Below, piece by piece: positions 25,629 through 34,401 of a DNA stretch of 64,000 bases. Numbering within the stretch: the stretch's first letter is position 1; every line of letters begins with the position of its first letter. The position numbers were made by a program, and so were the translations under genes. The notes beneath the pieces are model-generated. The model was not told where the DNA came from. It saw nothing but the letters and a program-made list of their open reading frames with translations, and ran no database searches. The DNA comes from DASZHJ01 sp963735465. Its GTDB lineage: Bacteria > Pseudomonadota > Alphaproteobacteria > ATCC43930 > CGMCC-115725. Where the stretch lies: the NCBI GenBank assembly GCA_963735465.1, contig CAVTLA010000001.1, positions 558,001 through 622,000 on the forward strand, given 5' to 3'.

Positions 25629-26077
25629 GACCGGCCTCCAGCCTGGGTTTTTTCCTGCTTGAAGGCCAGGATCACGGTATCGCGATAGGTCACCAGCAGG
25701 CGGTTGTCCGCGGCGGCGCGCAGCTCGATCTCGATGTAGACGTAGTCGCGGCCGCGCTTGGTCAGGCGATCGGTGACCTTGCCTTGCACGCGGAACTTCT
25801 CGCCGGCGCGCACGGGCTCGTGCCAGGTCGCGTCGTATTCGTAGTGGATGCGCGCGCTGGGACCCGCGCCGCCGGGGCAGTGGTGCCGGTAGAGGCGCAG
25901 CTTCTCCAGATGCACCAGGGTCGGCGGCGCCACCTGGCCCTCTACGTGCTGGAAATAATCCTGATGCAGCTCGACGACATGACAGTATTCGCGCACGACG
26001 AACCGGCTGAGCGTGTATTCGAGCGGGCCCAGCACGTCGCCACGCTCGAGATCGCTGGTGTATCGACCGAGTGCCAC
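25625..26077 (-). CDS. MaoC-like acyl dehydratase (hot-dog fold), first subunit
   Basis: 150-residue hot-dog domain protein, first gene of the three-gene operon. FVVREYCHVVELHQDYFQHV, the HYEYDATWHEPVRAGEKFRV strand pair and GRDYVYIEIELRAAADNRLL fit the N-terminal, FAS1-type MaoC partner, which lacks the full D-x4-H catalytic set. The start is a GTG at 26077 (VALGRYTSDLERG) with GAGGAGAG eight bases upstream. It converges on nothing and is divergent from the serine hydrolase at 26195. Likely partner of the following subunit; substrate unknown. Confidence 0.82.
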   Translation of the reverse strand: MALGRYTSDLERGDVLGPLEYTLSRFVVREYCHVVELHQDYFQHVEGQVAPPTLVHLEKLRLYRHHCPGGAGPSARIHYEYDATWHEPVRAGEKFRVQGKVTDRLTKRGRDYVYIEIELRAAADNRLLVTYRDTVILAFKQEKTQAGGRS

Positions 26078-26194
26078 CTATGCTCTCCTCGCTATTCACT
26101 CCTCGATAACAGCGAACTCTCGAGGAGGATACCAACGGCGGCTGAGCAGCAGCTTTTCATCGCCTGCAATGCCGCGCGACGCGAGGAGAAGCAC

Positions 26195-27364
26195 ATGGGT
26201 CGGCTGGCCGAGATCGACCGGGCGCTGAGCGAGGCGGTGGAGACGGGGCGAGTTCCCGGCGTCGTTGCCTTGGCAGCGACGAAGGACGCGCTGATCTACG
26301 AGGGCGCATTCGGGGTGCAGAGCCTCGCGAAGCCCGCGCCGATGACACGGGAGTCCATCTTCTGGATCGCGTCCATGACCAAGGCCATCACCGCCACGGC
26401 GGCGATGCAGCTGGTCGAGCGCGGCAAGCTCAGCCTCGACCGGCCCGCCGGCGAGATCGTCGCGGGATTGCAGACGCCCCAGGTGCTGGAGGGCTTCGAC
26501 GCCACCGGCGCGCCGCGGCTGCGGCCGGCGAGGCGGACCGTCACCCTGCGCAATCTGCTGACCCACACCTCGGGCTTCGTCTACGAGACCTGGAACGCCA
26601 ATCACGCCCGCTACGCCAAGCTGACCGGCCTGCCCGGTCCCAGCAGCGGCGATCTCGGCGCCTTCGCGGCACCCCTGGGGTTCGAGCCCGGCGAGCGCTG
26701 GGAATACGGCATCGGCATCGATTGGGTCGGCCGCATGGTGGAGGCGGCGAGCGGCGAGGCCCTCGACGTCTACTTCCGCAAGCACATCTTCGAGCCCTTG
26801 GGCATGAAGGACACAACCTATGTCCTGCGCCCGGAGCAGACGGCGCGGCAGGTGAGCGTGCATGCGCGGGGCGCCGGCGATGCCCTTACGCCCATCGAGC
26901 GCCAGGTGCCGCGGGAGTGGGAGTTCTTTCCCGGCGGCGGGGCGCTTTATTCCACCGGCGGCGATTACCTGAGCTTCCTGCGCATGCTGCTCAACCGGGG
27001 GAAGGCCGGCGGCGCCGTAGTGCTGCGGCCGGAGACGGTGGCGCTCATGGGCGAGAACCACATGGGCGCGCTCACGGTTCAGCCGCTCCGCACCGTCAAT
27101 CCGCAGTTCTCCAACGACGCCGAGTTCTTTCCGGGCATGGCGAAGAAATGGGGGCTGAGCTTTCTCATCAACACGGAGGATGCGCCCAGCGGACGTAGCG
27201 CCGGCAGCTTGGCATGGGCCGGCCTCGGCAACACCTATTTCTGGTTGGACTCGAAGCACGGTGTCGCCGGCGTGCTGCTGACGCAGATCCTGCCCTTCGC
27301 GGATCCCGCGGTCATGGAGCTGTTCGAGGCTTTCGAGACCGCGATCTACCGCGCTCTTCCCTAG
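26195..27364 (+). CDS. Serine hydrolase, class C beta-lactamase / esterase family
   Basis: 389-residue serine hydrolase of the penicillin-binding fold. The nucleophile motif S-x-x-K is in FWIASMTKAITATAAMQL; the second motif is the Tyr in WEYGIGIDWVGRMVEAASG; RNLLTHTSGF and PLGMKDTTYV are further family blocks; the usual KTG box is replaced by WAGLGNTYFW, common in esterase-type members such as EstB and LovD relatives. No signal peptide is visible, so it is cytoplasmic and more likely an esterase or transesterase than a lactamase. Start ATG at 26195 follows GAGGAGAAG. The following gap holds a perfect inverted repeat at 27389-27409. Confidence 0.93.
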   Translation: MGRLAEIDRALSEAVETGRVPGVVALAATKDALIYEGAFGVQSLAKPAPMTRESIFWIASMTKAITATAAMQLVERGKLSLDRPAGEIVAGLQTPQVLEGFDATGAPRLRPARRTVTLRNLLTHTSGFVYETWNANHARYAKLTGLPGPSSGDLGAFAAPLGFEPGERWEYGIGIDWVGRMVEAASGEALDVYFRKHIFEPLGMKDTTYVLRPEQTARQVSVHARGAGDALTPIERQVPREWEFFPGGGALYSTGGDYLSFLRMLLNRGKAGGAVVLRPETVALMGENHMGALTVQPLRTVNPQFSNDAEFFPGMAKKWGLSFLINTEDAPSGRSAGSLAWAGLGNTYFWLDSKHGVAGVLLTQILPFADPAVMELFEAFETAIYRALP

Positions 27365-27388
27365 CCGACGGCCGCATTGCGCCAGGGT

Positions 27389-27409
27389 AACGACCGGACG
27401 CCGGTCGTT
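27389..27409. promoter_or_regulatory. Inverted repeat between serine hydrolase and ABC operon
   Basis: AACGACCGG-ACG-CCGGTCGTT: nine-base perfect arms with a three-base loop, 25 bases after the hydrolase stop and 112 before the ABC operon. No T-run follows on either side, so it may be an operator or a Rho-independent-like stem; I cannot decide. Confidence 0.45.
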
Positions 27410-27520
27410 GCATTGGATAAAAGCATGCTTTGCAGAAGCCGGCCAAAGATCGCGGCGTGCCGGCGGTATTATCGATCCACGCGCTGAACGCGCGGGAAGA
27501 ACAAGCTCGGGGGAGGATCG

Positions 27521-28582
27521 ATGATGACGCGGGGCCTGCGGAGCCGATTCTGTCTTTGCGCCGCGGTTGCGGCAGTGGTTCTGGCGCTGCCGGCCGCGGC
27601 GGCGATCGCCGACGATCCCGGCACCGTCGTGGTGGCGTCCTTCGGCAGCCCTTGGCAGGAAGCTCTCGAGAAGGCCATGGCCCCGTTCGAGTCCGAGCAC
27701 AACGTGAAGATCCGCTACACCGCCGGCAGCTCCGCGGACAATGTCGCCCGCGCCGTCGCCGCCCGCACCCGGCCCGAGGTCGATGTCGTCATGGGCGAGG
27801 AGATGACCTTCGGCCTCGGCCGCCAGGAAGGCATCTTCGAGAAGCTCGATCCGGCCAAGGTGCCGAACCTCAAGGCGATCGTGCCCGAGGCCCGCGCCTT
27901 CGGCGAGGAGGGCGTCGGCGTCATCATGCAGGCGATCGGCATGTTCTATCGCACCGACGTCTTCGAGAAGAATAAGTGGGCGCCGCCCACCTCCTGGTCC
28001 GACCTGCTGGACAAGCGCTACTGCCACCGCGTCGACTTCAACGATCCCAATGTCTCCTACGGCTACTACGTGCTGATGATGCTGGGTGGCGGCAAGCCCG
28101 ACGACGTGCCCGCCGGCATCAAGCGCCTGGTGGCCTATCGCGACTGCGTCGACACCCTCGATCCCTCCGCCGCCAAGACGGTGGAGAAGACGCAGCTGGG
28201 CGAGTACGACGTGGGCGTCCTCACCCATTACCTCGTCATGAACCTCGCCCAGCGCGGGGTGCCCGTGCGCTTCTTCAATCCCAAGGAGGGCTCGGTGCTG
28301 CAGTTCACGACGGCGGCGGTGACCAAGAACGCGCCGCATCCCGATCTCGCCCAGGCCGTGGTCAACGAGATCCTGTCGGTGCGCGTCCAGCAACAGCTCG
28401 TCGAGCAGTTCAACGTCAGCCCGGTCAATCCCGGCGCGCCGATCTCGCCGGAGCTGATCGCGGCGGGAGCTCCCGATCCGAAGAATCTCGCCGCGGGCGG
28501 CTATGTCGGCGTCGACGCACCCGCCATCCTGCCGAAGCGCAAGCAGTACATCCAGGACGCCGTCCGGGCGATGGCGCAATGA
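27521..28582 (+). CDS. ABC transporter extracellular solute-binding protein 1
   Basis: 353-residue periplasmic binding protein with a cleaved signal peptide (MMTRGLRSRFCLCAAVAAVV, cut after AIA-DD). The mature part opens GTVVVASFGSPWQEALEKAM and contains SADNVARAVAARTRPEVDVV and GVIMQAIGMFYRTDVF, typical of the PotD/AfuA-like group that takes polyamines, iron chelates or organic anions. A second binding protein at 29371 is about 70% identical by eye over aligned blocks, so this is a gene duplication with an SDR in between. The downstream ATPase and two permeases complete an importer. Substrate is unknown; the cysteine pair CHRV and RDCVD is kept in both copies. Confidence 0.92.
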   Translation: MMTRGLRSRFCLCAAVAAVVLALPAAAAIADDPGTVVVASFGSPWQEALEKAMAPFESEHNVKIRYTAGSSADNVARAVAARTRPEVDVVMGEEMTFGLGRQEGIFEKLDPAKVPNLKAIVPEARAFGEEGVGVIMQAIGMFYRTDVFEKNKWAPPTSWSDLLDKRYCHRVDFNDPNVSYGYYVLMMLGGGKPDDVPAGIKRLVAYRDCVDTLDPSAAKTVEKTQLGEYDVGVLTHYLVMNLAQRGVPVRFFNPKEGSVLQFTTAAVTKNAPHPDLAQAVVNEILSVRVQQQLVEQFNVSPVNPGAPISPELIAAGAPDPKNLAAGGYVGVDAPAILPKRKQYIQDAVRAMAQ

Positions 28583-29328
28583 GGCTCCCGGGCAAGGTCG
28601 CGATCGTCACCGGCGCCGCGTCCGGCCTCGGCGCGGCGACGGCGCGCCGCTTCGGCCGCGAGGGCGCCAAGGTCGTGGTGGCGGATCTCCTCGAGGCGGA
28701 AAGCGCCGAGGTGGTCAAGACGATCACCGCCGCCGGCGGCGAGGCGGAATTCATGCGCCTCGATGTCACCAGCGAGTCCAATTGGAAGGACGTGGTGGAT
28801 CGCACCGTCGCCCGCTTCGGACCGCTCACCATCCAGGTCAACAACGCGGGGATCGCCGGCAGCGGCGTCACCGACACCCTGGACACGCCGATGTGGGAGA
28901 AGCTGATGGCGGTGAACGCGACCGGCGTCTTCCTCGGCATGAAATTCGCGATCCCCGTCATGCGCGCCGCCGGCGGCGGCTCGATCGTCAACATCTCGTC
29001 GGTCTCCGGCAATATCGGCCAGACCCGCATACACATCGGCTACAACGCCGCCAAGGGCGCGGTGCGGATCATGTCGAAGTCAGCCGCCGTGCAGTTCGGC
29101 AAGGACCGCGTCCGCGTCAACACCGTGCATCCCGGCATGATGCCGCGCATGCGCTCGGCGAGCGGACAGCCCGACGCGACGGCGAAGGCGCGGCGCGACA
29201 CCGTGCCGCTGGGTCGTCCGGCGGAATCCGATGAGGTCGCCAACGCCGTGCTGTTCCTGGCCTCCGACGAGGCGTCCTACATTACCGGCGCCGAGCTGCA
29301 CGTCGACGGCGGCTGGCTCGCGGCATAG
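28579..29328 (+). CDS. Short-chain dehydrogenase/reductase
   Basis: 249-residue SDR whose ATG overlaps the stop of the binding protein (ATGA). The nucleotide motif is TGAASGLGAATARRF, NNAG in IQVNNAGIAGSG, catalytic Ser in VNISSVSGNIGQ and the Y-N-A-A-K pair in GYNAAKGAVRIMSK. The Asp in VVVADLLEAES favours NAD. Its place inside an ABC-import operon suggests that the imported compound, or its first product, is a secondary alcohol or a cyclic polyol that is oxidised. C-terminal ELHVDGGWLAA is the usual tetramer tail. Confidence 0.93.
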   Translation: MRLPGKVAIVTGAASGLGAATARRFGREGAKVVVADLLEAESAEVVKTITAAGGEAEFMRLDVTSESNWKDVVDRTVARFGPLTIQVNNAGIAGSGVTDTLDTPMWEKLMAVNATGVFLGMKFAIPVMRAAGGGSIVNISSVSGNIGQTRIHIGYNAAKGAVRIMSKSAAVQFGKDRVRVNTVHPGMMPRMRSASGQPDATAKARRDTVPLGRPAESDEVANAVLFLASDEASYITGAELHVDGGWLAA

Positions 29329-29370
29329 AAACGCGCAAGCAACGCAAGAAATATATCGGGAGGGAATACG

Positions 29371-30414
29371 ATGACCGCAGGATCGATCTCACGCCGCCTT
29401 GCGCTCGGCTTTGCCGCGGCGCTGTTGGCGGGCACACCGGCACGCGCCGCCGACCCCAGCACGGTCGTGGTCGCGTCCTTCGGCAGCCTCTGGCAGGAGG
29501 CGCTGGAGAAGGCGCTGGCGCCCTTCGAGGCGGAAAAGAACGTGAAGATCCGCTACACCGCCGGCAGCTCCGCCGACAACGTCGCCCGCGCCATCGCCGC
29601 CCGGAATCATCCCGACGTCGATGTCGTCATGGGCGAGGAGATGACTTTCGGCCAGGGTCATCAGGAAGGCATCTGGGCGAAGCTCGACCCCGCCGTGGTG
29701 ACCAATCTTGCGGACGTGGTGCCCCAGGCCAAGATGGGGGACGGCGAGGGCGTCGGCGTCATCATGCAGGCGATCGGCCTCTTCTATCGCACGGACTATT
29801 TCCAGAAGAACAACTGGCAGCCGCCGACCTCGTGGGACGATCTCGCCGACAAGAAATACTGCCATCGCATCGGCGTCGGCGATCCCAACGTCTCCTTCAG
29901 CTACTACGCCTTCATGATGCTGGGCGGCGGCAAGCCCGACGATTTCTCCGCCGGCGTGAAGCGCCTCGCCGCGATCCGCGACTGCTTCGACACCCTCGAT
30001 CCCTCGGCGGGCAAGACGCTGGAGAAGATCGAGCTCGGCGAATACGACATCGGCGTGATGGCGCATCAGCTCATCATTACTCAGGCCAAGAAGGGCGTGC
30101 CGGTGCGCTACGTCCGGCCGAAGGAAGGCTCGATCCTGCAATTCACCACGGCGGCGGTGACCAAGAACGCCCCGAGCCCGGCGCTGGCCCAGGCGGTCGT
30201 CAACGAGATGCTGTCGCCGCGGGTGCAGAAGGTGCTGATGGAGCAGTTCAACGTGAGCCCGGCCAATTCCACGCTGCCGGTGCCGCCGGAGCTGATCGCC
30301 GCCGGCTCGCCCGATCCCAAGAACATGAGCAATTACATCCCCATCGACGCCGCCGCGATCCTGCCGAAGCGGCGGCAATACATCCAGGAAGCGATCCGCA
30401 CCATGTCGCAATAG
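29371..30414 (+). CDS. ABC transporter extracellular solute-binding protein 2
   Basis: 347-residue paralogue of the protein at 27521, with a Tat-like or Sec signal peptide (ISRRLALGFAAALLAGTPARA). The mature part keeps VVVASFGSLWQEALEKAL, RYTAGSSADNVARAIAARNH and KYCHRIGVGDPNVSFSYYAF. Differences gather in the surface helices and at the C-terminus, so the two may bind related but different ligands with one permease. It precedes the ATPase gene by 114 bases. A weak RBS (GGGAGG) lies before ATG 29371. Confidence 0.92.
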   Translation: MTAGSISRRLALGFAAALLAGTPARAADPSTVVVASFGSLWQEALEKALAPFEAEKNVKIRYTAGSSADNVARAIAARNHPDVDVVMGEEMTFGQGHQEGIWAKLDPAVVTNLADVVPQAKMGDGEGVGVIMQAIGLFYRTDYFQKNNWQPPTSWDDLADKKYCHRIGVGDPNVSFSYYAFMMLGGGKPDDFSAGVKRLAAIRDCFDTLDPSAGKTLEKIELGEYDIGVMAHQLIITQAKKGVPVRYVRPKEGSILQFTTAAVTKNAPSPALAQAVVNEMLSPRVQKVLMEQFNVSPANSTLPVPPELIAAGSPDPKNMSNYIPIDAAAILPKRRQYIQEAIRTMSQ

Positions 30415-30528
30415 GCCCGGGGCACTTTTGTTCTATCGAGGAGAGAGGCGGTCGGGACTTCCTTGCGGAGCCCGCCCGAAGGATGCGCTGAGGAGGACAT
30501 CATAGCCGCACGCTCGACGGAGATCGTC

Positions 30529-31629
30529 ATGGACCCACCGGAGTCCGCCGCGCCGCCCGCGCCGGCGGACTATCTCTGCCTGTCCGGCGTCTCCAAAGCC
30601 TATGGGCCGCTGACGGTGGTGCGCGACGTGTCGCTCGCTGTTGCGAAGGGCGAGATCCTGACCATCCTCGGCCCCTCCGGCTGCGGCAAGACCACGACCC
30701 TCAAGATCATGGCGGGCATTCTGCCGCTGGATCGCGGCTCCGTGCGGATCGACGGCCGCGCGGTGGACCATCTCTCCAGCCACGACCGCGGCACCGCCAT
30801 GGTGTTCCAGAACTACGCCCTCTTCCCGCATCTCACGGTCTGGCAGAACGTCGCCTTCGGGCTCCGCATGCGCCGGCTGCCGAAGATGGAGATTGCCCAG
30901 GCGGTGGACGACATGCTGGACCGGGTGCGGCTCACGGATTTCCGCGCGCGCTATCCCAAGGAACTCTCCGGCGGCCAGCAGCAGCGGGTGGCGCTCGCCC
31001 GCGCCCTCATCATCAAGCCCAAGGTGCTGCTGCTGGACGAGCCCTTCAGCAGCCTCGACTCCAAGCTCCGCAAGCAGCTCCGGGACGAGTTCCTGGAGAT
31101 CCACCGCAGCTTCAACATCACCTCCGTGTTCGTGACCCACGACCTCGAGGAGGCCTTCGCGCTTTCGGACAAGGTGGCGGTGATGAACGGCGGCGTGATG
31201 GAGCAGTTCGGGGCGCCGACCCAGATCTTCTCCAGCCCGGCGTCCCGCTTCGTCGCCGATTTCGTCGGTCACCGGAACCTGCTGGAGGGCCGCGTCGCCG
31301 TTGCCACCGACGGCACTGCGGTGCTGACCGTGCAGGGCCTGGCGGTGCAGATCGCCGCCGCGGCACCCGGCCCGGCCACGGTCTCGATCCCTGTCCATCG
31401 CTTGCGCATCGCCCGCGGTCCGATCGCCGCCACTAACTGCTTCGCCGCCGCCGTGAGCAAGGTGTCCTATCTCGGGCCGTTCGTGCAGATCACCGTCGCC
31501 ATCGAAGGCATCTCCTTCGAGAGCCACCAGCCCTCGGCGCCGGATATCGAGGCGCTGCGACCGGGCGATCGTGTCTATGCCGCCTGGAACCGGGCCGACG
31601 GCATCGTCATTCCATCGGGCCGGGATTGA
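30529..31629 (+). CDS. ABC transporter ATP-binding protein (PotA/FbpC type)
   Basis: 366-residue ATPase energising the importer. Walker A is LGPSGCGKTTTLKIMAGI, the Q-loop MVFQNYALFPHL, the signature LSGGQQQRVALARAL, Walker B LLLDEPFSSLDSKLR and the H-loop SVFVTHDLEEAFALSD. The C-terminal third (after about residue 245) is a TOBE-like regulatory domain. The start at 30529 (MDPPESAAPP) has GGAG eight bases before it; a GTG- or ATG-type opening at 30463 is less likely. It is followed by the two permease genes with overlapping stops and starts. Confidence 0.95.
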   Translation: MDPPESAAPPAPADYLCLSGVSKAYGPLTVVRDVSLAVAKGEILTILGPSGCGKTTTLKIMAGILPLDRGSVRIDGRAVDHLSSHDRGTAMVFQNYALFPHLTVWQNVAFGLRMRRLPKMEIAQAVDDMLDRVRLTDFRARYPKELSGGQQQRVALARALIIKPKVLLLDEPFSSLDSKLRKQLRDEFLEIHRSFNITSVFVTHDLEEAFALSDKVAVMNGGVMEQFGAPTQIFSSPASRFVADFVGHRNLLEGRVAVATDGTAVLTVQGLAVQIAAAAPGPATVSIPVHRLRIARGPIAATNCFAAAVSKVSYLGPFVQITVAIEGISFESHQPSAPDIEALRPGDRVYAAWNRADGIVIPSGRD

Positions 31630-31634
31630 GCCCG

Positions 31635-32483
31635 ATGCCGCTCCGCTTCCGCCACGCCGCCCCCTGGCTCCTCGCCCTGCCGCTGCTGGCGTTTCTCGCG
31701 GTCATGTTCGTGCTGCCGGTGGGCCGCATGATGCTGCTTGCCATCACGCCCGATCCCGGCGGCTCGTTTCCCACCCTCTCGCGCTTCGCCGAGATCGTGG
31801 AGGACGCCTATTTCCGCAGCCTTACATTCCGCACCCTGCGGATCAGCCTCATGACCACGGTCGTCAGCCTGGTGATGGCCTATCCCGTGGCGCTGTTGAT
31901 GCGCGGCCTCACCTCCCGCTGGCAGTCGGTGCTGGTGCTGATCATGATCTCGCCTCTGCTGACCAGCGTCGTGGTGCGCACATTGGCCTGGGTCGTGCTG
32001 CTGTCGCGCCAGGGCATCCTCAACCAGGCGCTGAAGGGTCTGGGCCTGCCGCCGCTACAACTTATGTATAGCGAGACCGGCGTGGTGATCGGCCTCACCC
32101 ATGTCTTCTTCGGCTACATGGTGGTGTCGCTGCTGACGGTGCTGCGCGGGATCGACGACAACCTCTACACCGCCGCGAGCAACCTGGGCGCCAGCCGGCG
32201 GCGCATGTTCACGGAGATCACGCTGCCTCTTAGCTTCCCCGGCGTGCTGGCGGGGAGCCTGCTGGTCTTCACCCTCAGCGCCAGCGCCTATGCGACGCCC
32301 TCGCTGCTCGGCGGCTCCCGCGCCAGCGTGCTGGCGGTGGAGACCTATAACCTCGCCATCGTGAACCTGGCCTGGGGCGACGCGGCGGCGGTGGCGACAG
32401 TGCTGTTTCTCATGATCGCCCTCACCGTCTGGATCGCCACCTGGGCGATGGAAGGCGGCCGGCGCAAGGTGATCTTCCAATGA
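31635..32483 (+). CDS. ABC transporter permease 1 (PotB-like)
   Basis: 282-residue inner-membrane permease with about six helices. The EAA loop is visible as YTAASNLGASRRRMFTEITL with the conserved Gly, and the first helix is PWLLALPLLAFLAVMFVLPV. ATG 31635 is chosen; a TTG at 31626 would overlap the ATPase stop (GATTGA). Its stop overlaps the second permease start as ATGA. It forms a heterodimeric channel with the next gene for the substrate delivered by one of the two binding proteins. Confidence 0.93.
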   Translation: MPLRFRHAAPWLLALPLLAFLAVMFVLPVGRMMLLAITPDPGGSFPTLSRFAEIVEDAYFRSLTFRTLRISLMTTVVSLVMAYPVALLMRGLTSRWQSVLVLIMISPLLTSVVVRTLAWVVLLSRQGILNQALKGLGLPPLQLMYSETGVVIGLTHVFFGYMVVSLLTVLRGIDDNLYTAASNLGASRRRMFTEITLPLSFPGVLAGSLLVFTLSASAYATPSLLGGSRASVLAVETYNLAIVNLAWGDAAAVATVLFLMIALTVWIATWAMEGGRRKVIFQ

Positions 32484-33325
32484 CACCCACGGGGATCGGC
32501 CGGCTCCTGCTCTGGATCTGGACCGTCATCGTCTCGACCTTCATCCTCGGCCCGCTGCTGGTGCTGGCGGCGATCTCCCTCACGTCCGAGAATTACGTGA
32601 GCCTGCCCTATCGCGGCATCAGCCTGCGCTGGTACCTGGATTTCCTGCATCGGCCGGAATTTCTCGCCGCCGCCCGCAACAGCATCGTCCTGGCGGGGGA
32701 GGCGACGCTTACCAGCGTGGTGCTGGGGACGCTGGCGGCAATCGCGGTGACCCGGTATCGCTTTCCCGGCCGCACCCTGGTGAACCTGATCTGCAACGCG
32801 CCGCTGTTCACGCCTCTGGTCATGAGCGGCCTCGCGATCCTGATCTTCTTCAGCACCTTCAATGTCGGCGGCCCGGCGATGCGGCTCTTTGTCGGCCACG
32901 TCGCCCTCACGGTGCCCTATATCATTCGCATGGTCTCCGCGGGCATGACCGGCTTCGACTGGAACCAGGAGGTGGCCGCCCGCAACCTCGGCGCCTCGGC
33001 GCCCCGGGCCTTCGTCGAGATCATCCTGCCGCAGATCCTGCCTGGCGTGATCGCCGGTGGCCTCTTCGCCCTGATCGTCTCCTTCGACGACGTGGGCATG
33101 TCGATCTTCCTCGCCGGCGCCAATTACACGACCTTGCCGGTGGAGCTCTTCGCCTTTGCCTCCTATGACCTGACGCCCATGGTGGCGGCGGTCTCGGTGG
33201 CGATGATCGTGGTGTCAGCCGTCAGCGTGCTGCTGATCGAATGGTGGTTCGGCGTGCAGCAGGTGCTGAGCGGCACCGAGCGCGGTGGCGACGCACGGAC
33301 GGTGCAAGCGGCGCCGGCGGGATGA
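32480..33325 (+). CDS. ABC transporter permease 2 (PotC-like)
   Basis: 281-residue permease with the same layout as the previous gene: LLLWIWTVIVSTFILGPLLV as first helix and VAARNLGASAPRAFVEIILP as EAA loop. It starts on the ATGA overlap at 32480. The FSTFNVGGPA and FDDVGMSIFLAGANYTTLPV blocks match spermidine/putrescine-type PotC proteins, and the substrate class is inferred from that only. Ten bases downstream the Gfo/Idh gene begins, so all seven genes from 27521 can be one transcript. Confidence 0.93.
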   Translation: MTPTGIGRLLLWIWTVIVSTFILGPLLVLAAISLTSENYVSLPYRGISLRWYLDFLHRPEFLAAARNSIVLAGEATLTSVVLGTLAAIAVTRYRFPGRTLVNLICNAPLFTPLVMSGLAILIFFSTFNVGGPAMRLFVGHVALTVPYIIRMVSAGMTGFDWNQEVAARNLGASAPRAFVEIILPQILPGVIAGGLFALIVSFDDVGMSIFLAGANYTTLPVELFAFASYDLTPMVAAVSVAMIVVSAVSVLLIEWWFGVQQVLSGTERGGDARTVQAAPAG

Positions 33326-33335
33326 GGGGCAGGGC

Positions 33336-34401
33336 ATGCGTCAGCGGGTGATCCACGTCGGGATCGGCGTCTTCGGCATGCGCTGGTGCCGGGAATTCCT
33401 GAAGCTCAATGCGGACGACGGCACCATCGAGGTGGTCGCGCTGGTGGATCTCGATCCCCAGGCCCTGGACCGCGGCGCCACGGCGCTGGGGCTGCCGCCG
33501 GAGCGCTGCTTCACCGATCCCGCCCGCGCCTTCGCCGAGGTCGAGGCCGATTTCTGCACCGTCGTCGTGCCGCCGCGCCATCACGAGGCGGTCGTCGACC
33601 TCGCCATCGCCCACGGCCTCGACATCCTTTGCGAGAAGCCCCTGGCGGACACCATGGCGGCCTCGCTGCGCATCGCCCGCAAGGTCAAGGCCGCCGGCCG
33701 CAAGATGGCGGTGACCATGAGCCACCGCTTCGACCAGGACAAGACCACGCTCCGGCATATCGTCGGCTCCGGCCACCTGGGCAAGGTGAACGCGATCGGC
33801 TGCCGGTTCCAGGCGGACATGCGCCAGCGCATGGCCTGGAGCTCGCTCTTCCGACACGAGATGGCGGATCCCCTGATGATCGAGGGCGCGGTCCACCAGC
33901 TCGACATCGTCGCCGATCTCGCGGGCGCGCCCTGCGACACCGTGTTCGCCAGCACCTGGAAACCGGCCTGGGCGGAGTATGCGGGCGACACCGACGCCGC
34001 CATCGTCATGGTTTTCGAGAACGGCGTCCGCGCCACCTACGAAGGCTCGTGCTCGAACGCCGTCGGCCTCAACAGCTTCTACCAGGAATATTTCCGCGTC
34101 GACTGCGAGCTCGGCACCGTCGTCCTGAACCATCGGGAGATCGAGGTTTTCACCCGCCAGGACATCTGGAAGCAGCAGCACCGCGAGGGCCAGGGGCCAG
34201 CGGGTGGCGCTGCTGACACGGCCAAAATGGATCAACACCTGGCTGGTGGAGCAGTTCGCCCAGTGGCTCGCCGGCGGTCCGGAGATGGCGACCAACGCCG
34301 AGGCGATGCTGGCGTCCTCGGCCATCGTCTTCGGCGCGATCGAGAGCCAGCGCCAGGGCGCCGCCCTCAAGCTCGGGGATTACCTCGCGGCCTTCGGCTG
34401 A
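33336..34401 (+). pseudogene. Gfo/Idh/MocA-family oxidoreductase, frameshifted near C-terminus
   Basis: NAD(P)-dependent oxidoreductase of about 354 residues. HVGIGVFGMRWCREFL is the cofactor motif, ILCEKPLADTMAASLRIARK the family E-K-P signature, and MIEGAVHQLDIVADLAG the catalytic D-x-x-x-H-type segment. The frame changes near 34195: the first frame goes on as GPAGGAADTAKMD, while the real ending VALLTRPKWINTWLVEQFAQ to LGDYLAAFG continues in the next frame and stops at 34401. Removing one base in CAGGGGCCAG restores EGQGQRVALLTRP. The unrepaired frame happens to stay open for 2 kb, antisense to the CoA-transferase, into the isomerase gene. Last gene of the importer operon, so it probably oxidises the imported polyol or its derivative. 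Confidence 0.85.

Noticed and set aside
27389..27409. Rho-independent terminator
   Set aside because: Strong stem but no T-run on either strand, so only an inverted repeat is recorded.
10601..27424. 13-base word ATTGGATAAAAGC present at 10601 and 27412
   Set aside because: Many 13-base matches are expected by chance in 64 kb, and the surrounding bases do not match.
26096..28579. 827-codon leftward open frame
   Set aside because: It lies antisense to the serine hydrolase and the binding protein, is rich in His, Arg and Gly, and shows no family motif; a typical GC-rich shadow.
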